Shown one piece after another: positions 8,362 through 17,565 of a stretch of DNA of 33,085 nucleotides. The notes beneath the pieces are model-generated. The model was not told the origin of the DNA, made no database searches, and worked only from the letters and a program-made list of their open reading frames with translations. The stretch is taken from NCBI GenBank assembly GCA_030017895.1, contig JASEGV010000033.1:1-33085 (forward strand). Direction: 5' to 3'. Numbering within the stretch: the stretch's first letter is position 1; every line of letters starts with the position of its first letter. Made by a program: the position numbers and the translations under genes. The stretch is from Bacteroidota bacterium (GTDB taxonomy: Bacteria > Bacteroidota > Ignavibacteria > UBA10030 > BY39).

Positions 8362-11142
8362 TTAAAAATAAATTGATAAACCTAATTCAACTGTTCGAGG
8401 TTGAGAATAGAAAGTAGGATTTCTAAAATACTCGCCCAAGCTATTTACCAACTCGGGTTGTTGATTGAGACGCGCTTGCTGTTCATAAATTGTGAAATCA
8501 GCTCTGCCTGTATCGGTATAAACATTTATTTGGTTCTGAGTATCAAACAGATTAGTTATGCGTGTGAAGATGCTGAATCGCAAAGCATCTATCGAGAAAT
8601 CTTTGAAGCCGCGAAAATCTACATTCATATAATATGGCTTGGTTTCGCTGTTGATAAGCAACACACCAATGTCGGCTGATTGCGGCGGAGTATATGGAGT
8701 ACCGCTACCCAATTGAATAATGAAACTAACACCCCAGTTGTTTGGGACGTTATAGTTCACTGTCGTATTCATAGTGTGGCGCTGATCCCAATCTAAAGCG
8801 ACTAATTGAGTTTCCGGAAGCCTGCCGCCTGCAATTGCATTTCGTGTGGACGACGGGTCGCTCGAATTTCCTTTAGCAATCTGATAAGTGTAATCGAGTG
8901 TTGCCGAAAACCCTTGTGTGAAACGTTGATTGAGTGAAACGATAATTCCTCGCACGAAACCGAAATCGCTGTTCACATACTTGCTGTATTTTGCCGAACC
9001 GCCGAAGATAAAAATTTCTTCAGCGCGTGTGCCTGCTAAATTCCGGATATCACGAACGTAACCAGTTAAAAACAAACTCAGATTGTCTGTCAACTGTTGT
9101 TGAACTCCTATTTCGTAACTTACAGTCTGTTGCGGGTTCAAGTCGGCGTTTCCAACCACTCCGATGTTGCCCGTCCCGGTTCCTAATTTGAAGTAAGGAT
9201 TCTGATACAATAAATCGAACGCCGGCAATTGGAAAAAGTGTCCGTACGAAAAGTGGATATTACCTCTATCGGTAATCGGGAAAGCCACTCCAATCCTCGG
9301 ACTGTATTGGAATTTAGCCGATGGACGTTTGTACCAATAAGCCATTCGTTCAGCCAAAGTTTTTACCGGCTCATCTTCCTGCTTAATCCCATCACCATTG
9401 TAATCGTGAAAGCGGTTCGACGGTCTTAGAGGGTCAAAAACATTCGGGTCGGATTCGTCCGATAACATCCATCCATCCGACTCAAAATAATCAGCCCTGA
9501 TGCCAACATTAACGATCATATCCTGGAATTCCATTTTATCTTGTATGTAGGCGGAAAGCTCAATTGGTTTTCGTTTATAATAATTGTATGAATATCCCGA
9601 AATATCCCCTAATCTTGTTTGTATAAACGGATTATTATCGTCTTTATCGCTGTTTGGGTTGCGGCTCAGATCGCCGTCCGATGGAATTAAATTGAAGTCC
9701 TCATAGCCAATCTGATGTTGTCGGTATTCTGCACCAAATTTAATTAGGTGTGTATGTGTAACTTGTGAAGTGATATCCGCTTTCCCAGTCCAAGTTTCTG
9801 TGAAACGACGGAAACGATGTAAATTACCACCACCGGTTCGAAAACTATAAGGCGGTTGTTGATTGTTCAGGTTAGGATGGATGTATCGTGGATCGTGTAT
9901 GTTTTCATATTGATAATGCTGATAGGTTTTGAAAAAATTAGAAATGCCGACAGTATAAAAAGTTGAACTCGATAATGAATGAGTAAGTGTTGATATGTTT
10001 GAATACCCGTTACGGAATCGATTCAGGTTTCCATCGGGATTGTATTTTAAAGAAAAATCGAAATCCTGATATTTCACTCTATCTAAAAAATAACTGTGTG
10101 TAAGTTTGAGTGTTGGAAGAATATTCACCGAAGTTTTGAATTGGAAATATTTTTTTTCGTTCCAGTTCATCGGAATTATCTTTCCGTCTCCCGATTTATA
10201 AATTATCCATTTTGTAATATCTGGGTCGGAGTTTTTTGTAATGTCGGATGGATTATATTTACGGACCCCCGACAACCAGCCGTCGTTATAATAATATCTC
10301 GCATTTGTGTAGAAAAATATTTTATCTCGAAAAACGGGACCGCTAAAACTTCCTTCAAAATTTCGAATCGAGAAAGTATTAATTTTATCTATTCCTAAAA
10401 AAATATCTTTATGTGAACTTAAATTGTCGCCGATATACGATGTAAACGAGCCGCTGAATTTATTCCCTCCATCTTTCGTGCTGATATTAACGATACCCGA
10501 CATTGCCTGACCGTATTCAGCACTGAAAGCGCCGCTTATCAGTTGCAGTTCCTGAATCGCATCTTTACCAACTTCAATCACTACTCCGCCGTCGTAAACG
10601 TCGGTTACAGGAACGCCATCGACCCAGTATGCAGTTTCGCCGCTGCGCCCGCCTCGTATATGTCCAGCCATTACACCGGCTTGTAAATTAACTAATTGAG
10701 TGAATTCACGAATCGGTAATGCCCGTATTGCTTCGGCGTTCACAATAGATGTTGATGCAGTTAAATCTTTTTGAACCATCGGGCGGTCGGCAGTAATAAT
10801 AACTTCATGAATTTCGAGCACGGTTTCGCTTAAAATAAAATCCTGTTTTGTGGTTAAATCTATCTGAACTAAAATGTTCTTAATAGTTACAGGGTTATAA
10901 CCTAAGAGCGATGCTTTTAAGATATATGTGCCGGGTGGAATATTCAGGATGGTGTAGTTACCATTAATATCGGATGTTGCACCGTATGTTGTGCCCTCAA
11001 TAAAAACATTAACGCCGATAAGAGGTTCGTTCGATTTGGAGTCATATATTCTACCGGAAATTTTACCCGTATTACCGGCAAAGAGAGTCAGAGTGAATAA
11101 AAAAACTAAAAAAGAGTTAAAAAGTAATATTTTTATTTTCAT
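8362..11142 (-). CDS. TonB-dependent outer-membrane receptor
   Basis: This 926-residue protein has a signal peptide (MKIKILLFNSFLVFLFTLTL) and then a carboxypeptidase-regulatory/peptidase-associated-like beta domain at ~25-110 (GKISGRIYDSKSNEPLIGVN). A plug domain follows at ~120-225 (GGRSGETAYWVDGVPV, AFSAEYGQAMSGIVNISTKD), then a long beta barrel to the C-terminal aromatic (VELGLSIYF). This is the general plan of Bacteroidota-type TonB receptors, which import or handle large substrates using ExbBD-TonB energy. The substrate is not readable. It heads the operon, with a GAGGAGA ribosome site 8 bases before the ATG and a sigma-70-like promoter at 11193-11221. No SusD-like partner is present; the partners are the secreted protein and the PorV-like barrel. 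Confidence 0.9.
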   Translation of the reverse strand: MKIKILLFNSFLVFLFTLTLFAGNTGKISGRIYDSKSNEPLIGVNVFIEGTTYGATSDINGNYTILNIPPGTYILKASLLGYNPVTIKNILVQIDLTTKQDFILSETVLEIHEVIITADRPMVQKDLTASTSIVNAEAIRALPIREFTQLVNLQAGVMAGHIRGGRSGETAYWVDGVPVTDVYDGGVVIEVGKDAIQELQLISGAFSAEYGQAMSGIVNISTKDGGNKFSGSFTSYIGDNLSSHKDIFLGIDKINTFSIRNFEGSFSGPVFRDKIFFYTNARYYYNDGWLSGVRKYNPSDITKNSDPDITKWIIYKSGDGKIIPMNWNEKKYFQFKTSVNILPTLKLTHSYFLDRVKYQDFDFSLKYNPDGNLNRFRNGYSNISTLTHSLSSSTFYTVGISNFFKTYQHYQYENIHDPRYIHPNLNNQQPPYSFRTGGGNLHRFRRFTETWTGKADITSQVTHTHLIKFGAEYRQHQIGYEDFNLIPSDGDLSRNPNSDKDDNNPFIQTRLGDISGYSYNYYKRKPIELSAYIQDKMEFQDMIVNVGIRADYFESDGWMLSDESDPNVFDPLRPSNRFHDYNGDGIKQEDEPVKTLAERMAYWYKRPSAKFQYSPRIGVAFPITDRGNIHFSYGHFFQLPAFDLLYQNPYFKLGTGTGNIGVVGNADLNPQQTVSYEIGVQQQLTDNLSLFLTGYVRDIRNLAGTRAEEIFIFGGSAKYSKYVNSDFGFVRGIIVSLNQRFTQGFSATLDYTYQIAKGNSSDPSSTRNAIAGGRLPETQLVALDWDQRHTMNTTVNYNVPNNWGVSFIIQLGSGTPYTPPQSADIGVLLINSETKPYYMNVDFRGFKDFSIDALRFSIFTRITNLFDTQNQINVYTDTGRADFTIYEQQARLNQQPELVNSLGEYFRNPTFYSQPRTVELGLSIYF

Positions 11143-11192
11143 TTAAAATGTCTCCTCAAAAAAAAGCATTTATTAATATGTAACACAGGGAA

Positions 11193-11221
11193 AAAATACA
11201 AATGTTTATATTGAAAGTCAA
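11193..11221 (-). promoter_or_regulatory. Candidate promoter of the surface operon
   Basis: On the minus strand TTGACT (11221-11216) is followed after 17 bases by TATTTT (11198-11193), preceded by TTTG. The ATG of the TonB receptor lies about 50 bases downstream. The elements match five of six and four of six sigma-70 consensus bases. The same TTTGTAT-T-rich element occurs before lon and at the window end. Confidence 0.5.
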
Positions 11222-11232
11222 ATTTTGGTCGC

Positions 11233-11264
11233 TTTGGTTTTATTCCTAAATATGCTTATCTTTA
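11233..11264 (+). promoter_or_regulatory. Candidate promoter of rpmH cluster
   Basis: TTTG (11233-11236) and TATCTTTA (11257-11264) are 20 bases apart, close to the Bacteroidota -33/-7 pattern TTTG/TAnnTTTG; read as sigma-70 elements they are TTGGTT, 17 bases, TATCTT. It would give an rpmH leader of roughly 80 bases. It is divergent from the surface-operon promoter at 11193-11221. Confidence 0.4.
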
Positions 11265-11353
11265 ATCCAAATAAATACAGCATATTTAAGAATTTATCTG
11301 GGATTGTCTGGAAGCAATCTTTTTTTTTGTCAATTTTATAGAAGGAAAGTATA

Positions 11354-11500
11354 ATGAAACGAACATTTCAACCGAGCAACCGAAAAAGAAAAAACGTACA
11401 CGGCTTCAGAGAAAGAATGAAAACTAAATCAGGACGTGAGGTTTTATCACGCAGGCGAGCCAAAGGCAGAAAGAAATTAACCGTAAGCGACGAAGGTTAG
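11354..11500 (+). CDS. rpmH: Ribosomal protein bL34
   Basis: A 48-residue basic protein, [20 protein letters not shown], continuing with [20 protein letters not shown]. This is the bL34 signature across nearly its whole length. It is a structural part of the large ribosomal subunit. The start is fixed by the conserved MKRTFQPS and by a GAAGG-type ribosome site about 8 bases upstream. It is followed 7 bases later by rnpA, as in most bacteria. The usual upstream neighbour dnaA is absent; a TonB-receptor operon diverges from it instead. Confidence 0.97.
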   Translation: MKRTFQPSNRKRKNVHGFRERMKTKSGREVLSRRRAKGRKKLTVSDEG

Positions 11501-11507
11501 CCATTAT

Positions 11508-11918
11508 TTGAGATATACTTTACGCAAATCAGAAATTCTGCGAGGAGGTAATAGTTTCTGGAAAGTAATTTCATCGGGGAATAAAATTATTGAAAAGAGC
11601 ATAATTTGCTATTTTCTGATTGAAGAAGCTGGTGCGGCTGAACAATGCAAGGTGCGGATCGGCTTTACAACAAATAAAAGAATAAAAGGTGCTGTAATCC
11701 GCAACAGGTTAAAGCGGCTGATGCGCGAAAGTTATCGTTTAAATAAACATATACTCGACATTGATTCATCGAAAAAGATAGCTCTTTCGGCAGTATTTAT
11801 TTTCGGAAAAAAAAACAGGCTGCCCGAAAAAAATATCGAGTTTAATATTGCGAACGAAGATATTATGAATATACTCAAGAAGTTGAAGGTTATGATTATG
11901 AATAGGATAGTTGGATGA
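11508..11918 (+). CDS. rnpA: Ribonuclease P protein component
   Basis: This 136-residue basic protein is the protein subunit of RNase P, which trims the 5' leader of tRNA precursors together with the RNA subunit. The signature [20 protein letters not shown] (RNR motif) is intact, and the N-terminus [10 protein letters not shown] fits the family. The start is TTG: no in-frame ATG exists before the RNR region, and a TAA closes the frame at 11484-11486. GAAGG (11492-11496), inside the end of rpmH, may serve as ribosome site. Its stop overlaps the ATG of yidD (ATGA). A run of nine A occurs within codons for GKKNR. Confidence 0.95.
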   Translation: MRYTLRKSEILRGGNSFWKVISSGNKIIEKSIICYFLIEEAGAAEQCKVRIGFTTNKRIKGAVIRNRLKRLMRESYRLNKHILDIDSSKKIALSAVFIFGKKNRLPEKNIEFNIANEDIMNILKKLKVMIMNRIVG

Positions 11919-12148
11919 ATGTTTTAGCAATATATGTAATAAAATTCTACAGGTTAATCATCTCGCCACTGTTGCCGCCTAACACTTGCCGCTTTTACCC
12001 AACGTGTTCGGAATATGCTTTGGGGGCTTACCAGGAATTTGGTTTCTTTAAAGCAAGTTGGCTGGCTGTTCGACGTATCTCGAAATGCCATCCTTTGCAC
12101 GAGGGCGGATACGACCCGGTACCTAATAAAAAAGAGAATAATATTTAA
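11915..12148 (+). CDS. yidD: Membrane protein insertion efficiency factor YidD
   Basis: This 77-residue protein carries the YidD signature: an N-terminal amphipathic segment ([15 protein letters not shown]), then the cysteine motif [19 protein letters not shown] and the later [14 protein letters not shown]. YidD helps YidC insert inner-membrane proteins and binds the inner face of the membrane. It overlaps rnpA by four bases and precedes yidC by 9 bases, which indicates translational coupling. The stop region TAAGGAG doubles as the yidC ribosome site. Confidence 0.95.
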   Translation: MNVLAIYVIKFYRLIISPLLPPNTCRFYPTCSEYALGAYQEFGFFKASWLAVRRISKCHPLHEGGYDPVPNKKENNI

Positions 12149-12157
12149 GGAGTATAA

Positions 12158-13948
12158 ATGGACAGGAACAGTGTAATAGGATTTGTATTAATTGGAGTAG
12201 TTTTACTTGTGTGGATGTATTATAATACTCCCAAACCGTCCGATATAAAAAAAACTACCGCCGATACAACCGAACAAATACAAAAATCGAATATTGAAAA
12301 AATCCAAGCCATTCCATTTCCCGAAGAAAAACCTGTTGTCGATACTGCCGGTATGTTCGGTAAATATTTTTCTGCTTTCAAAACCGGCGTTGAAAAAGTA
12401 ATCATTATTGAAACAGATAACTATACTGCCGAGATTACAACGAAAGGCGGATTGATTAGGAAATGGGAACTTAAAAAATATAAAACATGGGATAAACATC
12501 CTGTTCAATTGGTTGATTTCGATAAAGGGGGCGATTTTAGTTTACTATTCAATTCGTCCGATGGAAAATTAATAAATACTCGAAATTTATTTTTTGCATC
12601 AAATTATAAAGCTTGGGATAAAATCGTACTTCAGAACGATGCGACTTTTAAAGTAATACTAAACCTGTCTCTCGAAGGCAATCGGAGAATTGAAAAACAT
12701 ATAACATTCAAGAATAACTCTTATTCCGTAGAAGTTGATTACAAACTTATTCGTTTGGAGCCGATAATAGCCAATTATGAATATCAGGTTATTTGGGAAA
12801 ATGGTATTCGCTATGCTGAGCACAACAGCGCCGATGAATCGCGGAACGCTTATGCGTTTGCCTACTCAGGGGGCGAGTTAGCCGAATTGGATGCAACTAC
12901 CGAAGACGTCAGTAAAACAAATATTAGCGGTAAAACAGATTGGGTTGCCTCACGAACAAAATATTTTGCCGTAGCTATTATCTCGAAAGACCAGAAAAGC
13001 ACGGGCGCATACTTGGAAGGCTCTCACCGGAAAATGCCTAACCACGGCTTAAGGGAAGATTACAGTATTGCAATGAAAATGCCTTACCACGATACAAGAG
13101 ATTCGCTAGCGTCGTTCATATTATTTCTTGGTCCTCTCGATTATAATATTCTTAAAGAATACGATGTCGCGCTGGAAGAGGTACTTAGTTTAGGTTTGGC
13201 TTGGCTGATTCGTCCAATTTCTGTTTATCTCATTATTCCGCTGCTGGAATTTTTACATTCATTTATTCCTAATTATGGTTTGGTGATAATTATTTTCTCA
13301 ATTATTATCAAACTACTGCTGCACCCACTCACAAAGGCGAGCATGAAATCGATGCAAAGAATGCAGGCGCTCCAGCCAATGATTGAGGAAGTCAGAACCA
13401 AGTACAAAGAAGATCCTCAAAAAATGAATCAATCTATTATGCGGCTTTACAAGGAGTATGGCATCAATCCTGCGGGTGGATGCTTGCCTCTTCTTTTACA
13501 AATGCCAATACTGTTTGCTTTGTTCACAGTCTTCAGTTCTGCTATCGCACTCCGTCAGGCTAATTTTATCTGGTGGATAACCGACCTTTCGATCCCCGAC
13601 ACAATAGTTACGCTTCCGTTCGTTATCCCGATGTTAGGCATTCAAGAAGTCAGCGGACTTGCTCTTGCGATGGGTATAACTATGTTTATTCAGCAAAAAA
13701 TGACCATCAAAGATCCACGACAAAAAATGATGGTTTGGTTAATGCCGATTATGCTTACACTACTATTTAATTTCTTCCCATCCGGATTGAACTTGTATTA
13801 TTTCATGTTCAATTTGCTTTCAATTGTTCAGCAAATATACGTAACAAAAAAACATAAAAATGAACCGCTCCGAAAAGTAGAACCCAAGAAAAAAGGGGGC
13901 GGACTGATTGGCAAGCTTTCTCAGAATATGCCAAAATTAAAGAAATAA
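12158..13948 (+). CDS. yidC: Membrane protein insertase YidC
   Basis: This 596-residue protein inserts and folds inner-membrane proteins, with or without SecYEG. An N-terminal anchor (NSVIGFVLIGVVLLVWMYY) is followed by a large periplasmic beta domain to about residue 340, then the conserved Oxa1/YidC core: the hydrophobic SFIPNYGLVIIIFSIIIKLL, the cytoplasmic loop HPLTKASMKSMQRMQALQP, YKEYGINPAGGCLPLLLQMP, and further membrane segments. The C-terminus is lysine-rich (KKKGGGLIGKLSQNMPKLKK), as often seen for ribosome contact. AAGGAG at 12147-12152 with a 5-base gap defines the start. Length fits the long Gram-negative type. A terminator-like hairpin follows. Confidence 0.96.
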   Translation: MDRNSVIGFVLIGVVLLVWMYYNTPKPSDIKKTTADTTEQIQKSNIEKIQAIPFPEEKPVVDTAGMFGKYFSAFKTGVEKVIIIETDNYTAEITTKGGLIRKWELKKYKTWDKHPVQLVDFDKGGDFSLLFNSSDGKLINTRNLFFASNYKAWDKIVLQNDATFKVILNLSLEGNRRIEKHITFKNNSYSVEVDYKLIRLEPIIANYEYQVIWENGIRYAEHNSADESRNAYAFAYSGGELAELDATTEDVSKTNISGKTDWVASRTKYFAVAIISKDQKSTGAYLEGSHRKMPNHGLREDYSIAMKMPYHDTRDSLASFILFLGPLDYNILKEYDVALEEVLSLGLAWLIRPISVYLIIPLLEFLHSFIPNYGLVIIIFSIIIKLLLHPLTKASMKSMQRMQALQPMIEEVRTKYKEDPQKMNQSIMRLYKEYGINPAGGCLPLLLQMPILFALFTVFSSAIALRQANFIWWITDLSIPDTIVTLPFVIPMLGIQEVSGLALAMGITMFIQQKMTIKDPRQKMMVWLMPIMLTLLFNFFPSGLNLYYFMFNLLSIVQQIYVTKKHKNEPLRKVEPKKKGGGLIGKLSQNMPKLKK

Positions 13949-13988
13949 TTTGTATCAATAATATTTCTTTCGAGTTTATAAGTGTTAG

Positions 13989-14030
13989 AAAATATCGGAT
14001 TATTTTTACAATCCGGTATTTTCGCTTTTT
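13989..14030 (+). terminator. Terminator after yidC
   Basis: AAAATATCGGATT (13989-14001) pairs with AATCCGGTATTTT (14010-14022) over 13 bp with one G-T wobble and an 8-base loop. The stem is followed by CGCTTTTT. This fits a Rho-independent terminator closing rpmH-yidC before the GT9 gene that starts at 14045. The distance of the T-run from the stem (2 bases) is slightly unusual. Confidence 0.65.
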
Positions 14031-14044
14031 ACGCATTTTGAAAA

Positions 14045-15097
14045 ATGAGATACGCTGAAAAAATATTAATTATCCGATTAAGCTCGATAGGCGACATACT
14101 TCTATCATCGCCTCTTGTCAGATGCTTGCGAAATAAATTTCCCAATTCGCAAATCGATTTTTTAGTGCGGAACGATTATTCCGATCTTGTAAAATACAAT
14201 CCACACATCAGCAAAGTTATTGAATTTGATATACAAGGCGGATTCAATAGTTTAAAAAAACTTACCCGTCAACTCAAACAAGAAAATTACGATATAGTTC
14301 TTGATATTCACAACAGTTTGCGCAGCCGTTATATACGTTACTTCATTAAACCAAAAAGTGTTCACATTGTAGATAAACGAACAGCAGCCCGGTTTTGCTT
14401 GATAAATTTTAAACAGAACCTTTATAAAAAAGACATCCCCGTTGCAGAAAGATACCTCGAGACAGCCAAAAAACTTGGAGTTGAAAACGATAAAAAAGGA
14501 CTTGAGGTTTTTATACACGATAATCAACAGAATAAAATTGCAGAGAAATTGTTACAGGTTCGTTCGAGCAATATCAAGCTGATTGTCGGTGTAGCTCCAT
14601 CGGCAAAACACAACACAAAGAAATGGCAAGCCGGCAAATATATCGAGCTACTCGCACGATTGGTAACGGAACAAGATGCTCTCGTACTTGCTTTCGGAGG
14701 GATTGAAGATAAAAACGAAATTGATGGTATAGTAAACCAAGTAAATGAAATTACCGGTAAGCAAGCGGCGGTAAATTTTGCGGGCGAGTTATCGCTATTA
14801 GAAAATGCTGCAGCTTTCGATTATTGCAATGTTGTTATAACTAACGATACCGGACTGATGCACATTGCAGCGGCGCGCAAGAAAAAGATTGTAGCTCTTT
14901 TTGGGCCTACAGTGCGGGAATTCGGCTTTTTTCCTTATGGTACTGAAAATATCGTCGTTGAAGACAAGACGCTTAGTTGCCGCCCCTGTTCGCACATCGG
15001 CTCCAAAACCTGTCCTAAAAAACACTTTAAATGTATGCAAGATATTTCATCCGAAAAAGTTTACACCGAAATAAAACATATTTTAAATATTCAATGA
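14045..15097 (+). CDS. Glycosyltransferase family 9 (heptosyltransferase-like)
   Basis: This 350-residue protein matches GT9, the family of ADP-heptose:LPS heptosyltransferases. The N-terminus ILIIRLSSIGDILLSSPLVR is the classic start of the family. The second Rossmann half shows VGVAPSAKHNTKKW and the nucleotide-sugar region ITNDTGLMHIAAARKKKIVA followed by LFGPT. A cysteine cluster near the end (CRPCSHIGSKTC...KCM) recurs in many WaaF-like members. It probably adds a heptose to the LPS inner core at the cytoplasmic face of the inner membrane. The overlap with waaA (ATGA) supports an LPS role. Whether it is heptosyltransferase I, II or another GT9 member is not clear. Confidence 0.88.
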   Translation: MRYAEKILIIRLSSIGDILLSSPLVRCLRNKFPNSQIDFLVRNDYSDLVKYNPHISKVIEFDIQGGFNSLKKLTRQLKQENYDIVLDIHNSLRSRYIRYFIKPKSVHIVDKRTAARFCLINFKQNLYKKDIPVAERYLETAKKLGVENDKKGLEVFIHDNQQNKIAEKLLQVRSSNIKLIVGVAPSAKHNTKKWQAGKYIELLARLVTEQDALVLAFGGIEDKNEIDGIVNQVNEITGKQAAVNFAGELSLLENAAAFDYCNVVITNDTGLMHIAAARKKKIVALFGPTVREFGFFPYGTENIVVEDKTLSCRPCSHIGSKTCPKKHFKCMQDISSEKVYTEIKHILNIQ

Positions 15098-16380
15098 AAA
15101 CCGTCTGGTTAATAATATATAATGCTATCGTGTTGCCTCTCCTCTGGCTGATAATTATGGCTGTTGGTTTGTTCAAGCAAAAATTTCGTGTAGGAATTGC
15201 AGGCAGGAAAAACTTATTTCCAAATTTGCAGTCGCAACTCGCCAAGTTGAATGGTGATTCAAAAAGGATTTGGTTTCACGTATCGTCATTGGGCGAATTC
15301 GAGCAAGCAAAACCGATCATATCAAAATTAAAAATCTCACACCCCGAATATAAAATTATCGTCTCATTTTTCTCACCTTCCGGATATGAACCATCGAAGA
15401 AATATAAACTTGCAGATGCTATTACATACATACCTTTCGATAGCTATTGGAATGCAAAAAAATTCATACGCCTTGTAAATCCTGCTGCCGCAATTATGAT
15501 ACGTTACGATTTATGGCCCAATCATATTTGGGAATTGAAAAAACATCGTATTCCCCTGTTGATTACAAACGCATCAATGAGCCGTGATACCATTAGAAGG
15601 TATCCTTTGTTAAAATCTTTTCACCAGATTATATACAATACAGCCGACTGCATATTGACTGTCGGCAAAAACGACTTGGATGTTTTTAAAATGTTCAAAC
15701 TCGATTATCCGAAATTTGATGTAATGGGAGATACACGGTTCGATCAGGTTATGCTTCGAAGTATCGAATCGAAAAAGAAACATTTAATTCCAGCACACAT
15801 TTCTGAAGGAAAAAAAATATTAGTTGTGGGAAGCAGTTGGGAAGCTGATGAAGAAATTTTATTTCCGGTGTTCTATCAGCTTCAAAATTTAATTCCAAAC
15901 ATTTTAATGGTAATTGCTCCTCACGAACCGACAAGTCAGAATTTGGAACGTATCGAAAACGAACTAAACGGCAACACTACATATATTCGTTTTTCAGATC
16001 TGAATGATTATAGCGGAGAAAAAATAATTTTGGTAGATAGCATAGGAGTTCTGATGGCGTTATATCAATATGCCGATGTAGCATTTGTTGGTGGGAGTTT
16101 TAAATCGAAAATACATAATGTATTAGAGCCGGCGGTTTACGGGATTCCGGTTGTGTTCGGTCCTCATTATGCAAATTCTTCGGAAGCAGTGTTGCTATTG
16201 AACGAAGGCGCCGGTTTTTCAGGTAATACTGAAACCGAGATTTTCGAAATTTTGAAGAATCTTTTTTTACACGAGGAATTCCGTTTGCAAGCCGGAACCA
16301 AAGCGAATGAGTTTGTAAAGAAGAACTTAGGTGCAACCGATAAGTTCATCACCTATTTTGAAAAACTTTTATTAAATTAA
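15094..16380 (+). CDS. waaA: 3-deoxy-D-manno-octulosonic acid (Kdo) transferase
   Basis: This 428-residue protein transfers Kdo from CMP-Kdo to lipid A precursor at the inner membrane. An N-terminal membrane anchor (VWLIIYNAIVLPLLWLIIMA) is followed by the Kdo-transferase N-domain with IWFHVSSLGEFEQAKP, where Glu-68 of the GE pair corresponds to the family's catalytic acid. FFSPSGYEPSKKY, PFDSYWNAKKF and the C-domain FVGGSFKSKIHNVLEPAVYG also fit. I chose the ATG at 15094, which overlaps the GT9 stop as ATGA; an upstream in-frame ATG at 15031 would add 21 residues (MYARYFIRKS...) lying inside the GT9 gene and preceding the anchor. Whether it adds one or two Kdo residues is not readable. Confidence 0.94.
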   Translation: MKTVWLIIYNAIVLPLLWLIIMAVGLFKQKFRVGIAGRKNLFPNLQSQLAKLNGDSKRIWFHVSSLGEFEQAKPIISKLKISHPEYKIIVSFFSPSGYEPSKKYKLADAITYIPFDSYWNAKKFIRLVNPAAAIMIRYDLWPNHIWELKKHRIPLLITNASMSRDTIRRYPLLKSFHQIIYNTADCILTVGKNDLDVFKMFKLDYPKFDVMGDTRFDQVMLRSIESKKKHLIPAHISEGKKILVVGSSWEADEEILFPVFYQLQNLIPNILMVIAPHEPTSQNLERIENELNGNTTYIRFSDLNDYSGEKIILVDSIGVLMALYQYADVAFVGGSFKSKIHNVLEPAVYGIPVVFGPHYANSSEAVLLLNEGAGFSGNTETEIFEILKNLFLHEEFRLQAGTKANEFVKKNLGATDKFITYFEKLLLN

Positions 16381-16383
16381 ATT

Positions 16384-17565
16384 ATGAGAATAGCATATCT
16401 TGATACGATAGCAGGAATAAGCGGCGACATGACGTTAGCGGCTTTTATTGCCGCCGGGGTAAGTTTAGATTCGCTCGAGCGTGAACTTGGAAAATTGAAA
16501 TTAGAAGGTTATGAGCTTCGATTGAAAGAAGTTGTCCGCAGTGGAATATCGGCTGTGAAATTAGATGTTGTAATTACAAACCAACCTAAATACCATCGGC
16601 ACTTAAAAGACATCCACCAAATTATCGACTCAAGCGAGTTATCTGAAAAAGTAAAGCATAATGCAAAAAATATTTTCAAGGAACTCGCAATCGGCGAGGC
16701 AACTGTTCACAAAACAAGCATCGAAAAAATTCACTTCCACGAAGTTGGTGCATTAGATGCGATAGTTGATATTGTCGGAACAGCTATTTGTTTAGAACTT
16801 TTACAGATCGAAAAAGTTTACACTTCTCCTATAAAACTTGGCAGTGGCGGATTTGTAAACACCGAACACGGAACAATGCCCATCCCGACACCGGCTACTA
16901 TTGAAATTCTTAAAAATTATCCCACCGTATTAACAAACATTCCTTTCGAGCTGACTACTCCAACGGGCGCTGCGATAGTAAAGGCATTGTCGTCGGGTGT
17001 TCTTTCGATTGAAAATTTTGAAATGAAAAGTATCGGTTATGGTTCGGGCAGCAAAGATTTGGAAATTCCTAATCTCCTCCGTTTAATTGTTGCCGAACTC
17101 GAAACTACAAAAGCCGATGAATCACTTGTCGTGCTGGAAACCAATATCGACGATATGAATCCTGAAATATATCCTTATGTAATCGAGAAGCTGCTTTCAG
17201 CCGGCGCTCACGACACATATCTGATTCCAATCATAATGAAAAAAGGGAGACCCGGAATTTTATTATCGGTGTTGGTTGAAAGAAACAAACTCGAAAAAAT
17301 TACACAAATATTTTTTTCACAGACTTCCACACTTGGCATGAGAATACATCACATAGAACGACAGAAGGTCGAGCGGAAGGCGATTAAAGTTACAACAACA
17401 TTAGGCGAAGTTCAGGCAAAGCTAATAACTCACGGCAACATTCAACGTCTAACACCTGAATTTGAAGAGTGCAAACGAATAGCAGAAGAAAAAGGAATTC
17501 CTTTAATCGAAGTTTATAAAATTTTGGAAAAAGAATTTATTACGTCTTCTGCTGCTTCTTTTTAG
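16384..17565 (+). CDS. larC: Nickel-pincer cofactor biosynthesis protein LarC
   Basis: This 393-residue protein fits LarC, the CTP-dependent nickel insertase (cyclometallase) that finishes the nickel-pincer nucleotide used by lactate racemase and LarA-like epimerases. The N-terminus IAYLDTIAGISGDMTLAAFI, the HFHEVGALDAIVDIVGTA motif and PTPATIEILKNYP...ELTTPTGAAIV are typical; the second half contains LETNIDDMNPEIYPYVIEKL and MKKGRPGILLSVL. In Lactobacillus plantarum the gene is split and joined by programmed frameshift; here it is one frame. It starts 3 bases after waaA. LarA, LarB and LarE are not in the window. Its end overlaps the convergent gene by 26 bases. Confidence 0.93.
   Translation: MRIAYLDTIAGISGDMTLAAFIAAGVSLDSLERELGKLKLEGYELRLKEVVRSGISAVKLDVVITNQPKYHRHLKDIHQIIDSSELSEKVKHNAKNIFKELAIGEATVHKTSIEKIHFHEVGALDAIVDIVGTAICLELLQIEKVYTSPIKLGSGGFVNTEHGTMPIPTPATIEILKNYPTVLTNIPFELTTPTGAAIVKALSSGVLSIENFEMKSIGYGSGSKDLEIPNLLRLIVAELETTKADESLVVLETNIDDMNPEIYPYVIEKLLSAGAHDTYLIPIIMKKGRPGILLSVLVERNKLEKITQIFFSQTSTLGMRIHHIERQKVERKAIKVTTTLGEVQAKLITHGNIQRLTPEFEECKRIAEEKGIPLIEVYKILEKEFITSSAASF

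Noticed and set aside
11143-11353. Possible oriC upstream of rpmH
   Set aside because: oriC often lies by rpmH, but I see no DnaA boxes in this gap and dnaA is absent; the sequence is explained by two divergent promoters.
11811-11830. A9 run in rnpA as a slippage site
   Set aside because: It lies in a variable Lys-rich part with no known dual product; it is best taken as background frequency for A9 runs.
15031-15093. Upstream ATG for waaA
   Set aside because: It lies inside the GT9 gene and adds a segment before the membrane anchor; the ATGA overlap start at 15094 fits the family better.
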